Shown in pieces: positions 1 to 8,960 of a DNA stretch of 64,000 bases; position 1 is the first letter of the stretch; each line of letters opens with the position of its first letter. The DNA is from Vibrio splendidus (GTDB taxonomy: Bacteria; Pseudomonadota; Gammaproteobacteria; Enterobacterales; Vibrionaceae), in contig NZ_CP031056.1 in the NCBI RefSeq assembly GCF_003345295.1, positions 434,001 through 498,000 of the forward strand, given 5' to 3'. The position numbers and the translations under genes were made by a program. The notes under the pieces were generated by a model. That model saw nothing but the letters and a program-made list of their open reading frames with translations. It was not told the origin of the DNA and did no database searches.

Positions 1-40
1 TTTGAATACAAGCTTTAGCTTTTTGAATTGGTGACCGTGA

Positions 41-844
41 TTACCAGTAGTTTTCACTGCTGAATTGGCCGGGCTTTCGGCGTAAGTGCTTCTCGAAACC
101 TAAGCTGGTTAGTGCTTCACTTGTGTCGCGAACCATTTGCGGATTGCCACAAAGGTAGAAAAAACTGCGGGTTTGATTGAAAGCGACAGACGTGGTTTGC
201 TCAAGGTCGCCTCCAAGTAACAAGCTTGGGATTCGTCCGCGCAAAGTTCCGGTGACTGATTCTCTAGAAATAATTGGCACATATTGTAGTTTCCCTTGGA
301 AGTGATTAACGAGTTGAGCGATACGGTCTCGATAAGTCAGGTCTTGTTCTGTTCTTACGGCATGAACCAGTACAAGGTTTTTGAATGACATTACTTTTTC
401 GACATCTGAGCCATTTTTCTGCTGTATCTGCATACTTTCGAGCATTGAGATAAAAGGCCCAACGGCAGTCCCGGTTGAAAGCATCCATAGATCGTCGGCG
501 ATCTCTGGGATCTCATCTAAGGTCATAAAGCCGCTTGGGTCTTTGCCGACAAAGATGTCATCGCCTACCTTCAACTCATGAAGTTGAGGTGAAAGCTGAC
601 CGTTCTGATCCTTAATAATCAAAAACTCCAGATGTTGGTGACCTTGTTCGTGCTCTGGCGCGTTCACCATTGAATAGGCTCGCCTTACGAACTCATCCTC
701 TCTGTTAAGCAAGCCAAGTTTCGTGAATTGACCTGCCTGATAGGGAGAGACGGGAGCACTGACTTGCAGCGAGAACAGCTGATCTGTCCATTGTGTTTTA
801 TGTAAGACTTTGCCAGTTACCAAACCATGAGGAATATCTGTCAT
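41..844 (-). CDS. fpr: Ferredoxin/flavodoxin-NADP+ reductase
   Basis: Cytoplasmic FAD enzyme moving electrons between NADPH and ferredoxin or flavodoxin. The 267-residue protein shows the FAD-binding motif RRAYSMVN near residues 54-61, the NADP-binding STGTAVGPF near 123-131, a second nucleotide motif FYLCGNPQMV near 227-236, and the C-terminal aromatic ending ENYW typical of bacterial Fpr. An upstream TTG at 889 keeps the frame open, but the ATG at 844 has AAGGTGAT just ahead of it and gives the usual family length. It is a single gene. A Fur-like box lies about 80 bases upstream, so iron control is likely. Family assignment is firm; regulation is inferred. Confidence 0.95.
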   Translation of the reverse strand: MTDIPHGLVTGKVLHKTQWTDQLFSLQVSAPVSPYQAGQFTKLGLLNREDEFVRRAYSMVNAPEHEQGHQHLEFLIIKDQNGQLSPQLHELKVGDDIFVGKDPSGFMTLDEIPEIADDLWMLSTGTAVGPFISMLESMQIQQKNGSDVEKVMSFKNLVLVHAVRTEQDLTYRDRIAQLVNHFQGKLQYVPIISRESVTGTLRGRIPSLLLGGDLEQTTSVAFNQTRSFFYLCGNPQMVRDTSEALTSLGFEKHLRRKPGQFSSENYW

Positions 845-1201
845 ATCATCACCTTTATGTAGAGAAGTTATCTCATTAAGGATACTCAACTATCTTACTT
901 TTTGGAGTTGCATGTACCATGCCAATAATGAGAATGCTTATCAATACTGAATTGTTGAGAGGGATTACTTTTAATGGAGTCAAAAATACACATTTATAAT
1001 TGAGTCTTAATGACTTCTTGTGGTCTTTTTTTGTTCTTGTTGGGAGTTGGATCTTGGTGGCTTTGCTATGGCTAATTTTTGAATTGAGCTTGATCAATCT
1101 CAATGAGTGGTTTGACCCTTGAACGATTCCACCAATAACTGAAGAGAATAATTTACAGATGAGTATAATGTCGGCTTTCGATCTCAATATAGCCGTGTTT
1201 T
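845..1201. other. Intergenic region between fpr and yihG
   Basis: This 357-base divergent spacer carries a Fur-like box and presumably both promoters. A 103-codon minus-strand frame at 876-1187 lacks a ribosome site and any recognisable domain, and it overlaps the Fur box, so I treat it as non-coding. Confidence 0.5.
924..942. promoter_or_regulatory. Fur-box-like operator upstream of fpr
   Basis: The sequence AATAATGAGAATGCTTATC matches 15 of 19 positions of the classical Fur consensus GATAATGATAATCATTATC. It is 80 bases upstream of the fpr start and 260 bases from the divergent acyltransferase, so fpr is the likelier target. Confidence 0.55.
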
Positions 1202-2146
1202 ATGCTTGATAATCTTCGTATGGTCTTGAACGTATTGTTCGTGACTATCAATACCGCAATGACTGCGTTTACCGTGAGCTTCTTTGGCCTCATCAAACTG
1301 ATTCTTCCAATCTCTATTGTTCAAAAGTCATGTACTCGTTTAGCGAACTTCACGTTTTGGTGTTGGGCTTCGCTTAACCTTTGGATGTTGAATGTGAATA
1401 ACGATATCGAGTGGCAAGTCGAAGGAGGAGAAGATATCTCGACCAAGCAGTGGTACCTGATGATGTCGAATCACCTGAGCTGGGCGGATATCGTGATCTT
1501 GTCTTCAATCTTGAAAGACAAGATGCCGATGACTAAGTTCTTCCTAAAGCACGAACTGCTGTATGTTCCCTTTGTTGGATTGGCCTGTTGGGGCTTGGAT
1601 ATGCCGTTCATGAGACGTCACTCGCGTGAGTTTTTGCTTCGTAACCCTGAGCGTCGTAATGATGACTTCGACGCAATCAACAAGGCATGTACTAAGTTCA
1701 AATGGGCACCAACGACATTGGTCAACTTTGTTGAAGGAACGCGTGCTAACCACGAGAAGTTATCGACAGTGAAGACTCCTTATCGACACCTACTAAAACC
1801 GAAAACCGGCGGTGTGGCGTTTGCTCTGTCTGCAATGGGCCCAATATTAGATGGTATCGTCGACGTTACTTTGGCTTATCCAGAGAATCAGACTTCTCCG
1901 TTTGAAGACATGCTGAAAGGTAAGATGAAAAAGGTGGTCGTGCGTATTAAATTGCACCCAATGGATGAGAACGTCAACGGTAACTATTTTGAAGATAAAG
2001 CGTTTAAACGCCGCTTCCACAGTTGGTTGAATAACACGTGGAAAGAGAAAGACGACTATCTTGATACGATTTATGGGGCTGATACGCCCTGTGAGGTTGA
2101 AACGACTGGTGAGCCTGATGCGGGTCATAAGAAGCAAGAACAGTAA
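1202..2146 (+). CDS. yihG: 1-acylglycerol-3-phosphate acyltransferase family protein, YihG type
   Basis: Inner-membrane acyltransferase of the PlsC superfamily, expected to acylate lysophosphatidic acid or a related lipid. The 314-residue protein opens with hydrophobic segments near residues 7-38 and 48-66. It then has the catalytic HX4D motif as NHLSWAD (His91, Asp96) and the acceptor-binding FVEGTR near 176-181. Length and the NHLSWAD variant fit E. coli YihG better than PlsC, which is shorter. A strong terminator follows. It stands alone and diverges from fpr. The acyltransferase call is firm; the exact substrate is not visible. Confidence 0.88.
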   Translation: MLDNLRMVLNVLFVTINTAMTAFTVSFFGLIKLILPISIVQKSCTRLANFTFWCWASLNLWMLNVNNDIEWQVEGGEDISTKQWYLMMSNHLSWADIVILSSILKDKMPMTKFFLKHELLYVPFVGLACWGLDMPFMRRHSREFLLRNPERRNDDFDAINKACTKFKWAPTTLVNFVEGTRANHEKLSTVKTPYRHLLKPKTGGVAFALSAMGPILDGIVDVTLAYPENQTSPFEDMLKGKMKKVVVRIKLHPMDENVNGNYFEDKAFKRRFHSWLNNTWKEKDDYLDTIYGADTPCEVETTGEPDAGHKKQEQ

Positions 2147-2168
2147 GATCAAACCAAACAAATAGCAT

Positions 2169-2206
2169 CAAAAAAGCCGATAGTTCATTGAACTGTCGGC
2201 TTTTTT
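2169..2206 (+). terminator. Terminator after yihG
   Basis: AAGCCGATAGTTC pairs imperfectly with GAACTGTCGGCTT around a short loop, with an A-run before and a T-run after, so it could also act on transcripts from the right. Confidence 0.85.
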
Positions 2207-2300
2207 ATTGAATCGGCTCTACTAACGGTAAGCGATAAAGTTAGTACTTACTATAATCTAGTGGTAGTAAAATCAATGCTATATGCAGAACAGGTGAGGG

Positions 2301-3086
2301 CTAAATCGCTTGGTAAGCATCGATGATGTGTTTCACTTGGCTCGGTTTGCCTTGCTGCTCTTGGCCTTGATGAATACGCAGATAATGCTGCAATGTTTTG
2401 GCTTTGTATTGCTGTGATATCTTCATTTGCTCATCACAACTTGGTGTCCAGATCTTATCGCCGACGCTTGATATCTCGTTAACGTTTTGGCTCTTTTCAG
2501 CATCACCTTGGTTATTACTAATCAATAAAATTTCGTAGTAACGACGGTTCTCTTCAATCAACACTTCGTCAATCAGGCCGAGCTTGAGCGCTTTTAAATG
2601 ACTTCTTAGCTCGAACTGCTGATGGACTGGGCAAAGCAAAAAATCGATATCTTTGTCTGGATGTTGGCGATGAATGTCGTCGACGAGCTTCTGAGTGAGA
2701 TCGCCACCGACGCCCGCGATAATAACCAAGTGTTTACCAGTATGTTTCTGGAGCGGAATAGCAGCGACATCCATGCAGTAAACTTGCCATCGGCTGGTAA
2801 CCGTTTGTTGGTCTGAATTATCTTGGGGAAAGTAACGAGTTAGCTTGTCTTCCAGTTCATTCATCAGAGACGGGACAATATCGACAAAGTGAATCTGAGG
2901 CGCTCTATTATCCGACAACAGTTGAACGCCCAAAAATCCATGATCGCAGCAGCAGTCCCAAATATGTTGGTAGTCATTGTTGACAAGGGAGTGGAGAGTT
3001 TGCAGTCGGTTACTTAGCTTCATAAGGTTCGTGTCGTTAGAAAGGGAATATTGTCGTGTCGAAGGCGCATTGTAATGACTTTCCAT
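2301..3086 (-). CDS. TrmK-family tRNA (adenine-N1)-methyltransferase-like protein
   Basis: SAM-dependent methyltransferase resembling TrmK, which methylates N1 of adenine 22 in tRNA. The start MKLSNRLQTL (residues 22-31), the SAM loop CCDHGFLG (46-53) and IAGVGGDL (123-130, usually IAGMGG) are family hallmarks. The C-terminal half is longer and more divergent than the Bacillus protein. The ATG at 3086 directly follows the terminator of the upstream gene and has only a distant AGGTG, while an ATG at 3023 starts exactly at the conserved N-terminus. Either could be used, and the second is biologically attractive. Family is likely; substrate is inferred. Confidence 0.75.
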   Translation of the reverse strand: MESHYNAPSTRQYSLSNDTNLMKLSNRLQTLHSLVNNDYQHIWDCCCDHGFLGVQLLSDNRAPQIHFVDIVPSLMNELEDKLTRYFPQDNSDQQTVTSRWQVYCMDVAAIPLQKHTGKHLVIIAGVGGDLTQKLVDDIHRQHPDKDIDFLLCPVHQQFELRSHLKALKLGLIDEVLIEENRRYYEILLISNNQGDAEKSQNVNEISSVGDKIWTPSCDEQMKISQQYKAKTLQHYLRIHQGQEQQGKPSQVKHIIDAYQAI

Positions 3087-3093
3087 AAAAACA

Positions 3094-3125
3094 AAAGCAC
3101 CTAGGGTGTGAATCCTAGGTGCTTT
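3094..3125 (-). terminator. Terminator of the upstream GGDEF gene
   Basis: A 12-base inverted repeat AAAGCACCTAGG around an 8-base loop is followed, on the minus strand, by TGTTTTT. It separates the GGDEF gene from the TrmK-like gene and argues against a shared transcript. Confidence 0.8.
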
Positions 3126-3151
3126 GTGTGCACATACGAATCTGCGGCGTG

Positions 3152-4957
3152 TTATGAAGCTTGCGCGACAGCTCTTATATGTCCTTCCACTCGGTTCTTT
3201 CCGAGCTGCTGAGCGATGAGTTTCGCCTGTTCTGCAAGCGCTAAAGCCGAATCTGTTTCACCTACTATTTGCGAGAATCCGACGCTGACACCTAATGATA
3301 ACGTGATATCTGGCGTGGCAACGGCTTGCTCACTAACTCCAATTCGACATTGGTCCAGCTGGAATTTGGCATCCTTCACATCATTTGCTTTGAACAATAC
3401 AGCGAACTCCTTGCCTCCAATACGTGCTAGACAAAGCCCTTTAGGTTTAGGGAAGTATGAGCGTATCGCTTCTGCAGTCAGCTTGATCATTTTGTCACCG
3501 ACCGCTTCACCATAGGCGCGATTAACGTGGTCAAAGTTATCGATGTCGAGCAGAGCAACATAGGTATCTGGCTCGTCGGCGTAGTTTTCCAATGCGATAT
3601 TGAAACTGCTTTTGTTGTCCAACTGAGTCATCAGGTCTTTACTGCTCAATTGGTGGTGGAGCAGTAAGTTAGACAGCGAGACCTCGGTGTAATCTCTGAT
3701 CATACGCAGAATACTCTGGCTGATCGGTAAGTTCGCGTTCACATAAAGCACTGCGACCAACTGTTTGCGAGAGTGCAAAGGAATGCAGTAGTGACGTTGG
3801 TGTATTTTGAGTTTACATGCCAGCGGATCTGCGTACTTACCAGTTCGATAAGCCATGGTGTCTGGTGTAAATCGTTCTGCAAGGGCCTTGTCACAATGTA
3901 CCGTTGATTTGTTTCCGTGATAGTCGATGGTACTGAATACGTGGTTTTCAGGCTGATAGAGACAGAATTGAATGCCTTTTTGGTAGGTAAAGCTAGCCAG
4001 TATGGATTTCAACTCTCGCTTAAAGCTTACGAGGTCATCGACCTTATTCAGTTGAGATAAAGATACGTTCAAGCGATAAGACAAATAGTTTGCCCCAACC
4101 CACAATAGAATCAGAGAACCAAGTACGACGCCAGTTAACGTGAATTGATATGAGCTGGTTAGGATATCGTGACGATCGGTACCCGCAATGAATACCCAGT
4201 TCAAGCTATTGTCAGCGTCAAATACCGATATTTTGAAGTTATCTTGATAGTAGTATTCGTGTTTACCGACGGTTTCTCCTTGCGAGAGTTGGTGGCTTAT
4301 TCCAGCGTGATAACTGATAGATTTAGAGCCGATACGTTTCGGATTAGGGTGAAAGACAAGTCGTTCTGTTGCTCGATCAACCACAAACACATAGCCGTGA
4401 TTAAGCGTTTTTAAGTCTCTTAACCCTTGGGTTGTGTGCAATAAATCAAACTCAATCCATATTTCTTCGTTCAATCTTTCCGCTGTATGTTTCACCGCGA
4501 ACACCCAACGACCATCGGGCTTTTGATAAATAGAAGAGATATAAAAATCTTCCACAACACTGTCTATTGGGTTCCATTTGATGGAGCCAACTTGTTCGTT
4601 AGAAAGAGGTAAGCCACGACTTGATATATATTGTTGGGTTTGAGGTTGGTATCGAACGATATCGGAGAAGTTAGGTGTTCTTTTTAGAATGTTATCACTC
4701 AGTTCTCTGAATTTTCGGTCACCGATTGGAGCCGTTTTAGGTAAGCCTAGACTGGTTTCTAGAAAATAGAGCTTGCCAAATGTGGCTTCGATGTTGGAAC
4801 GAATCGTGGAGCTTGCGATTCGAATATTTGATGATGATTGTTCGGTTGCTGCTGTTTCTACTTTTTCAAGCTGAGCCACAGCAAGATAGAGCATCCCTCC
4901 AGTTAATAAAATAATGTATGGTTTAAAAAGCCGAATTAATGTTTTAGGTAAAGCCAT
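3152..4957 (-). CDS. Membrane sensor protein with degenerate GGDEF domain
   Basis: A 601-residue inner-membrane protein. A first membrane helix lies near residues 12-28, followed by a periplasmic dCache-like sensory region, a second helix near 270-290, a GAF-like segment and a C-terminal GGDEF domain. The signature reads GGKEF (residues 514-518): lysine replaces the third, metal-binding acidic residue. The first metal aspartate survives in LLDIDNF, but the usual FKxxND stretch is altered to FDHVNR, and no RxxD inhibitory site precedes the motif. Known diguanylate cyclases need the third acidic residue, so catalysis is doubtful; a binding or regulatory role is possible. ATG 4957 is preferred to a TTG three codons upstream. 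Confidence 0.85.
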   Translation of the reverse strand: MALPKTLIRLFKPYIILLTGGMLYLAVAQLEKVETAATEQSSSNIRIASSTIRSNIEATFGKLYFLETSLGLPKTAPIGDRKFRELSDNILKRTPNFSDIVRYQPQTQQYISSRGLPLSNEQVGSIKWNPIDSVVEDFYISSIYQKPDGRWVFAVKHTAERLNEEIWIEFDLLHTTQGLRDLKTLNHGYVFVVDRATERLVFHPNPKRIGSKSISYHAGISHQLSQGETVGKHEYYYQDNFKISVFDADNSLNWVFIAGTDRHDILTSSYQFTLTGVVLGSLILLWVGANYLSYRLNVSLSQLNKVDDLVSFKRELKSILASFTYQKGIQFCLYQPENHVFSTIDYHGNKSTVHCDKALAERFTPDTMAYRTGKYADPLACKLKIHQRHYCIPLHSRKQLVAVLYVNANLPISQSILRMIRDYTEVSLSNLLLHHQLSSKDLMTQLDNKSSFNIALENYADEPDTYVALLDIDNFDHVNRAYGEAVGDKMIKLTAEAIRSYFPKPKGLCLARIGGKEFAVLFKANDVKDAKFQLDQCRIGVSEQAVATPDITLSLGVSVGFSQIVGETDSALALAEQAKLIAQQLGKNRVEGHIRAVAQAS

Positions 4958-5071
4958 GATATCCAAAGACGTTATAGATTCATTTTTATAGTACGGCCAT
5001 ACTAAACAGTTTTCGTAATCACATCAATGCAAATGATTCCATATAAATGAATGGCTTTTGTGATATTCGGC

Positions 5072-5104
5072 TAACAAAAAAGCCAGTCATAAACATAACT
5101 GGCT
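5072..5104 (-). terminator. Terminator after glgX
   Basis: Inverted repeat AGCCAGT/ACTGGCT followed on the minus strand by a run of six T residues, 40 bases past the glgX stop. Confidence 0.8.
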
Positions 5105-5146
5105 CCTATGGTTTCTGGTGGTTTATTAAGCTGGCTTAGCTTTAAC

Positions 5147-7120
5147 TTAAATCAAATCAGTCTTGTCTGGCGAATAGTGCAGAATCGCCATTGAAGCTGG
5201 AGATAGCAGCATTTCACCTTCAGCATGACCTGGTTTTACATTTCGTAGGTTAGTATCGCAGATAGTCACCCAGTTTTGCTTACGGTCACTAGGTAAAGAA
5301 AAACGCGCAGGTGCGTTGGTTTGGTTGATCAGATAAATCAACTCGTCACCATCTTTACCAATACCTAAATGCAACGCAACCGAGCTTAAACGGTTCCAGT
5401 CATCATGCTCCATAAGCGTACCATCGACACGGCTCCAGAAGATGCGGTTAGAGTTACGCTTTTCGCCACTGAATGCCTTAATAAAAGGCACCATGTATTG
5501 CTGACGTGCGGAGATCATCTCAGACAGCCAAGTCTTGAAGTAAGTCTTACGCTCTGAATCTTCCCAGTTCAGCCAGCTGGTTACGCCGTCTTGGCAGTAA
5601 GCGTTGTTGTTACCCTTTTGAGTATGAGATAACACATCAGCTGTCAGAATATGCGGAATACCAAAGGCGAACAGCAGGCTTGCCATGAAGTTACGCTTTT
5701 GCTTTTCACGTGTTGCGACGACCAAGAGGTTTTCGGTTTCGCCTTCAACGCCATAGTTTTCAGAGCGATTGTCGCCGTGCCCATCGCGATTGTTCTCACC
5801 ATTTTCTTCATTATGCTTGTGCTTGTAAGAAACAAGATCCTGCATGGTGAAGCCGTCATGGTAAGTGATGTAGTTTACGGTCAATTTGTACGGCCAGTGC
5901 GCTGCACTGTAGATATCACGCGATCCCATCAAGCGAGTTGCAAACTCTTTCAGATAGCCTTGATCACCGCGCCAGAAGCTGCGTGTAATGTCTCTGAGCT
6001 TGTCGTTACACTCATTCCAACCTAAAGGAAAATTACCAACTTGGTAGCCATTCGGGCCGATGTCCCAAGGTTCCGCAATTAACTTGGTTTCTTTAAGTAC
6101 AGGATCTTGAGCAACGGCTTTGAAGAAAGCGGCCTCAGGATTGTAATTATCGCCTTCACGGCCTAGCGTTGCTGCTAAATCAAAGCGGAAGCCATCAACT
6201 TTAAACTCATTAACCCAATAGCGAAGTGTATCCATCACTAAGTTGAGTGCTGGCTGGTGGGTTAGGTCGACCGTATTACCGCAACCAGTAAAGTTCGCAT
6301 AATGACAACCATGTTTAATGTAGTAGCGACTATCCAGTGCTTTTAGGTTGAAGGTAGTTCCACCTTCACCGCCTTCTGCTGTGTGGTTGTACACGACGTC
6401 TAGAATGACCTCGATGCCATTACGGTGCAGTTCGCGAATCGCAGTTTTGAGCTCATTCACGGCGTCCTTTTCGGCGTAGCGTGGGTCAGGCACCATGAAT
6501 AAGTATGGGTTGTAACCCCAATAGTTCACTTTCCCCATATCTAGTAGGTGAGGCTCATGCATGCACGCAGCAATAGGTAAAAGTTGTAGAGAGTTGATAT
6601 TTTGCTGTTTGTAGAACGCGAGCATTTCAGGGCTAACTAACCCTAAGTAACGGCCTTTAGTATGGGGCGCGACTTCAGGGTGAAGCTTAGATAGGCCTTT
6701 TACATGGGTTTCGAAAAGAACGGTCTCTTCTCGGCTAATACGCGGCTTGTCTACATCTTGCCAGTCGAAAGTGTCATCAATAACAACACATTTCGCCATC
6801 GAAAAGCTTTTTTCATTGGTATACGGCGTGACGTAATCGAGCGGTTCGCTGATTGCTTTAGCGTAAGGGTCTGAAAGTAGGATTGGACCATTTTCAGTTT
6901 CAGCAATGAAGCCGTATTTTTGTCCTGCTTTTATACCGTCGATAAACACATATCTGATATCAGCGTATTCATTTTCCAACTTATAAGTGGTGAACTCATC
7001 GTTCTCGTCAAAGAGTGCGAGGGAAAGTGATTTACAGTCAGGAGAAAAAATTGAGAAGTTGCAGCCAGTGTTACCTAGCGTTGCGCCTAGCGGATAAGGG
7101 CGAGCGAGCGTTCTAGTCAT
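5147..7120 (-). CDS. glgX: Glycogen debranching enzyme GlgX (GH13)
   Basis: Cytoplasmic isoamylase-type hydrolase that removes short alpha-1,6 branches left after phosphorylase has trimmed glycogen or maltodextrin. The 657 residues match the E. coli GlgX length. An N-terminal CBM48-like region (about 1-120) is followed by the GH13 barrel with VILDVVYNHTAEGG, the nucleophile Asp in GFRFDLAAT, the acid/base Glu in LIAEPWDIG and the transition-state Asp in TYHDGFTMQDLVSY. It diverges from lamB across a spacer with several MalT boxes, which suggests control with the maltose genes rather than with glgCA, which are not in this window. Confidence 0.95.
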   Translation of the reverse strand: MTRTLARPYPLGATLGNTGCNFSIFSPDCKSLSLALFDENDEFTTYKLENEYADIRYVFIDGIKAGQKYGFIAETENGPILLSDPYAKAISEPLDYVTPYTNEKSFSMAKCVVIDDTFDWQDVDKPRISREETVLFETHVKGLSKLHPEVAPHTKGRYLGLVSPEMLAFYKQQNINSLQLLPIAACMHEPHLLDMGKVNYWGYNPYLFMVPDPRYAEKDAVNELKTAIRELHRNGIEVILDVVYNHTAEGGEGGTTFNLKALDSRYYIKHGCHYANFTGCGNTVDLTHQPALNLVMDTLRYWVNEFKVDGFRFDLAATLGREGDNYNPEAAFFKAVAQDPVLKETKLIAEPWDIGPNGYQVGNFPLGWNECNDKLRDITRSFWRGDQGYLKEFATRLMGSRDIYSAAHWPYKLTVNYITYHDGFTMQDLVSYKHKHNEENGENNRDGHGDNRSENYGVEGETENLLVVATREKQKRNFMASLLFAFGIPHILTADVLSHTQKGNNNAYCQDGVTSWLNWEDSERKTYFKTWLSEMISARQQYMVPFIKAFSGEKRNSNRIFWSRVDGTLMEHDDWNRLSSVALHLGIGKDGDELIYLINQTNAPARFSLPSDRKQNWVTICDTNLRNVKPGHAEGEMLLSPASMAILHYSPDKTDLI

Positions 7121-7300
7121 TGCTTGATTTCTTGTTCGTTTATCGACATCAGTGAACTATAAGTAAAAAGCTTTGTCACAGTAAGGTCAAGCAACTTCAC
7201 AGAATAATTATTGTTAAAAAAATAATTTACCGATTAGGTTCAAATTATATATTTGAACTAGATCTCACTTAAGGTGAATAATTAGATCTGTGTGCTGCCT

Positions 7301-7415
7301 ACTCCTCCTAGATTAAGTGATCTAACTCCTGTAAACACCGTTCCGTATAATTTCTACTCCCTTCTCATCCCCCTTAATTTAGTTCAGGGCGGAGGAAGTC
7401 AAACTTGTCATCCCC
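7301..7415. promoter_or_regulatory. Cluster of MalT boxes between glgX and lamB
   Basis: Four sequences resemble the MalT box GGGGA(T/G)GAGG. Minus-strand copies are at 7301-7310 (TAGGAGGAGT, 7/10), 7363-7372 (GGGGATGAGA, 9/10) and 7406-7415 (GGGGATGACA, 8/10). A plus-strand copy is at 7386-7395 (AGGGCGGAGG, 8/10). Clustering just upstream of a maltoporin gene, with malT in the same window, makes them credible. The remaining spacer, 7121-7554, holds no convincing gene. Confidence 0.7.
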
Positions 7416-7554
7416 TCTTAATATTGGCTCCGTTGAAACGAATCAGGGGCAACCCTAAACCTCTCTATCTTACGTCCGCCATAACTGCCTTTGGTTGTCG
7501 CAAGAGAGCAAAAATATAAAACCTAATAATAAATCGTCCTTAATGGAGTTAAGA

Positions 7555-8883
7555 ATGAAAAAAGTAAGTTTGATTGCTGCAGCGGTGACTACTGCACTTA
7601 TGGCTGGTTCTGCATTTGCTGAGAATGAAGTTGCACTGGATGTAACAAGCGGTGACTCTGCAATGGAAGTAGAGGTGAAAAACCCTACTGATGTTATCGC
7701 TGACGGTTGGGAAGTGCATGGTTATATGTCTTCCAACGTTCGTGTAGTAGATGGTAAAACAGTAGACACTGAATTTGGTAAGCCAGATTACAAAACGGCT
7801 GGTACTCACGGTAAGAGTACAAACCAAGTTGAGTTTGTAGTTAAGAAGCACTCTGAATACCAAAATGGTGTTTGGGCTGACTACGTTCTACGTACTGAGT
7901 ATGGTAATGGTAACTCTTACGCTTACTCTTCATCCGGTAGCCAAAAAGATAACACCACAGCACAATTTGAAGTAAAAGAAGCATATGTTGAGTTAGGTGG
8001 TATTCTAGGTGACGACACTTCAATCTGGGGTGGTCAACGCTTCTTAAACCGTGCTGCAGGTATTTTGTCTGGTGAGTTCTGGAAACAATCATCTGGTATC
8101 GGTGCAGGTATTCAAACTAAGTTAGGTGGCAACACAGCTGGTATCGCATATGTAATGGCTGACCCTGATGCTGGTTCTTCAACTCCAGGTGCAGAGCGCA
8201 CTACTGCTTCTTCTGTAGACTTATATTACTACGGAGTAGATGCAGGTATTGGCTCTCTAGACTTTGATTTGAAATACGGTCAAAAAGTTGTAAACGGCGA
8301 TGAAAACGAAGACGGTATCGGTGCATCTGTAACGCTTAATACAAGCTACTATGGCTTAGACGGTTGGACACAAAACGCGATTGCATACGGTACTGGTGTA
8401 ATGCAAAACCGTGGTGTTAACTTCGGTGGCTGGTCTGGCGGTAATGATGATGCCGAGTCTCTATTCTTGACTTCTTACGGTGTGCTAAACATCTCAGAAA
8501 GATGGCAGCTTGGTACAGAAGCGACATATATCACAGCTCTTGACGAACTTTGGGGCGCTAAAGGCCTAACACGTTATATTGTTGCAGCTCGTCCTTCTTA
8601 CAAACTGAATGACAACATTCGTCTAGAAGCAACAGCTTCTTACGGTCACGAAGAAGGTGATGAAGGTTACTGGGGTCGTACAGGTGACGATGTAGAAAGT
8701 AACATCATTAACTTAGAGATTGCTACAGCATTTACGGCAAACTCAGATTACTTCGGTCGTCCACAGGTAAAACCTTACATCAGCTACATCAAAGCTGATG
8801 ACGATGCAAGTGCTAAGCAAATTGGTATCGAAAACGGTAATGACCAGTTTGTATTCGGTGTGCACACTGAAATTTGGTTCTAA
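7555..8883 (+). CDS. lamB: Maltoporin LamB
   Basis: Outer-membrane trimeric channel for maltose and maltodextrins. The 442-residue precursor has a clear signal peptide (MKKVSLIAAAVTTALMAGSAFA), then the LamB start with DGWEVHGYMSSNVRV, alternating beta strands rich in glycine and aromatic residues, and a C-terminal FVFGVHTEIWF ending in Phe as outer-membrane porins do. The frame is open 20 codons further upstream, but ATG 7555 has GGAG at the right distance and begins the signal peptide. A terminator separates it from malM. MalT boxes lie upstream. Confidence 0.95.
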   Translation: MKKVSLIAAAVTTALMAGSAFAENEVALDVTSGDSAMEVEVKNPTDVIADGWEVHGYMSSNVRVVDGKTVDTEFGKPDYKTAGTHGKSTNQVEFVVKKHSEYQNGVWADYVLRTEYGNGNSYAYSSSGSQKDNTTAQFEVKEAYVELGGILGDDTSIWGGQRFLNRAAGILSGEFWKQSSGIGAGIQTKLGGNTAGIAYVMADPDAGSSTPGAERTTASSVDLYYYGVDAGIGSLDFDLKYGQKVVNGDENEDGIGASVTLNTSYYGLDGWTQNAIAYGTGVMQNRGVNFGGWSGGNDDAESLFLTSYGVLNISERWQLGTEATYITALDELWGAKGLTRYIVAARPSYKLNDNIRLEATASYGHEEGDEGYWGRTGDDVESNIINLEIATAFTANSDYFGRPQVKPYISYIKADDDASAKQIGIENGNDQFVFGVHTEIWF

Positions 8884-8897
8884 ACCATTTGCAGTAG

Positions 8898-8923
8898 AAG
8901 GCAGCCAACTGGCTGCCTTTTTC
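8898..8923 (+). terminator. Terminator between lamB and malM
   Basis: AAGGCAGCC, a four-base loop, GGCTGCCTT and a T-run. It probably lowers malM expression relative to lamB, as in other lamB-malM pairs. Confidence 0.85.
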
Positions 8924-8960
8924 TGTTTCCTCCAAACAACCAATAGTAAGAGAGATTAAA

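Noticed and set aside
1090..1103. TTGATCAATCTCAA, a 9/10 FNR-like sequence upstream of yihG
   Set aside because: One or two such matches are expected by chance in a window of this size, and an acyltransferase gives no supporting context.
876..1187. 103-codon minus-strand frame upstream of fpr
   Set aside because: No ribosome site or domain; it covers the Fur-like box and the fpr promoter region.
7292..7519. 75-codon plus-strand frame between glgX and lamB
   Set aside because: It spans all four MalT boxes, has no ribosome site, and its composition is that of the regulatory spacer.
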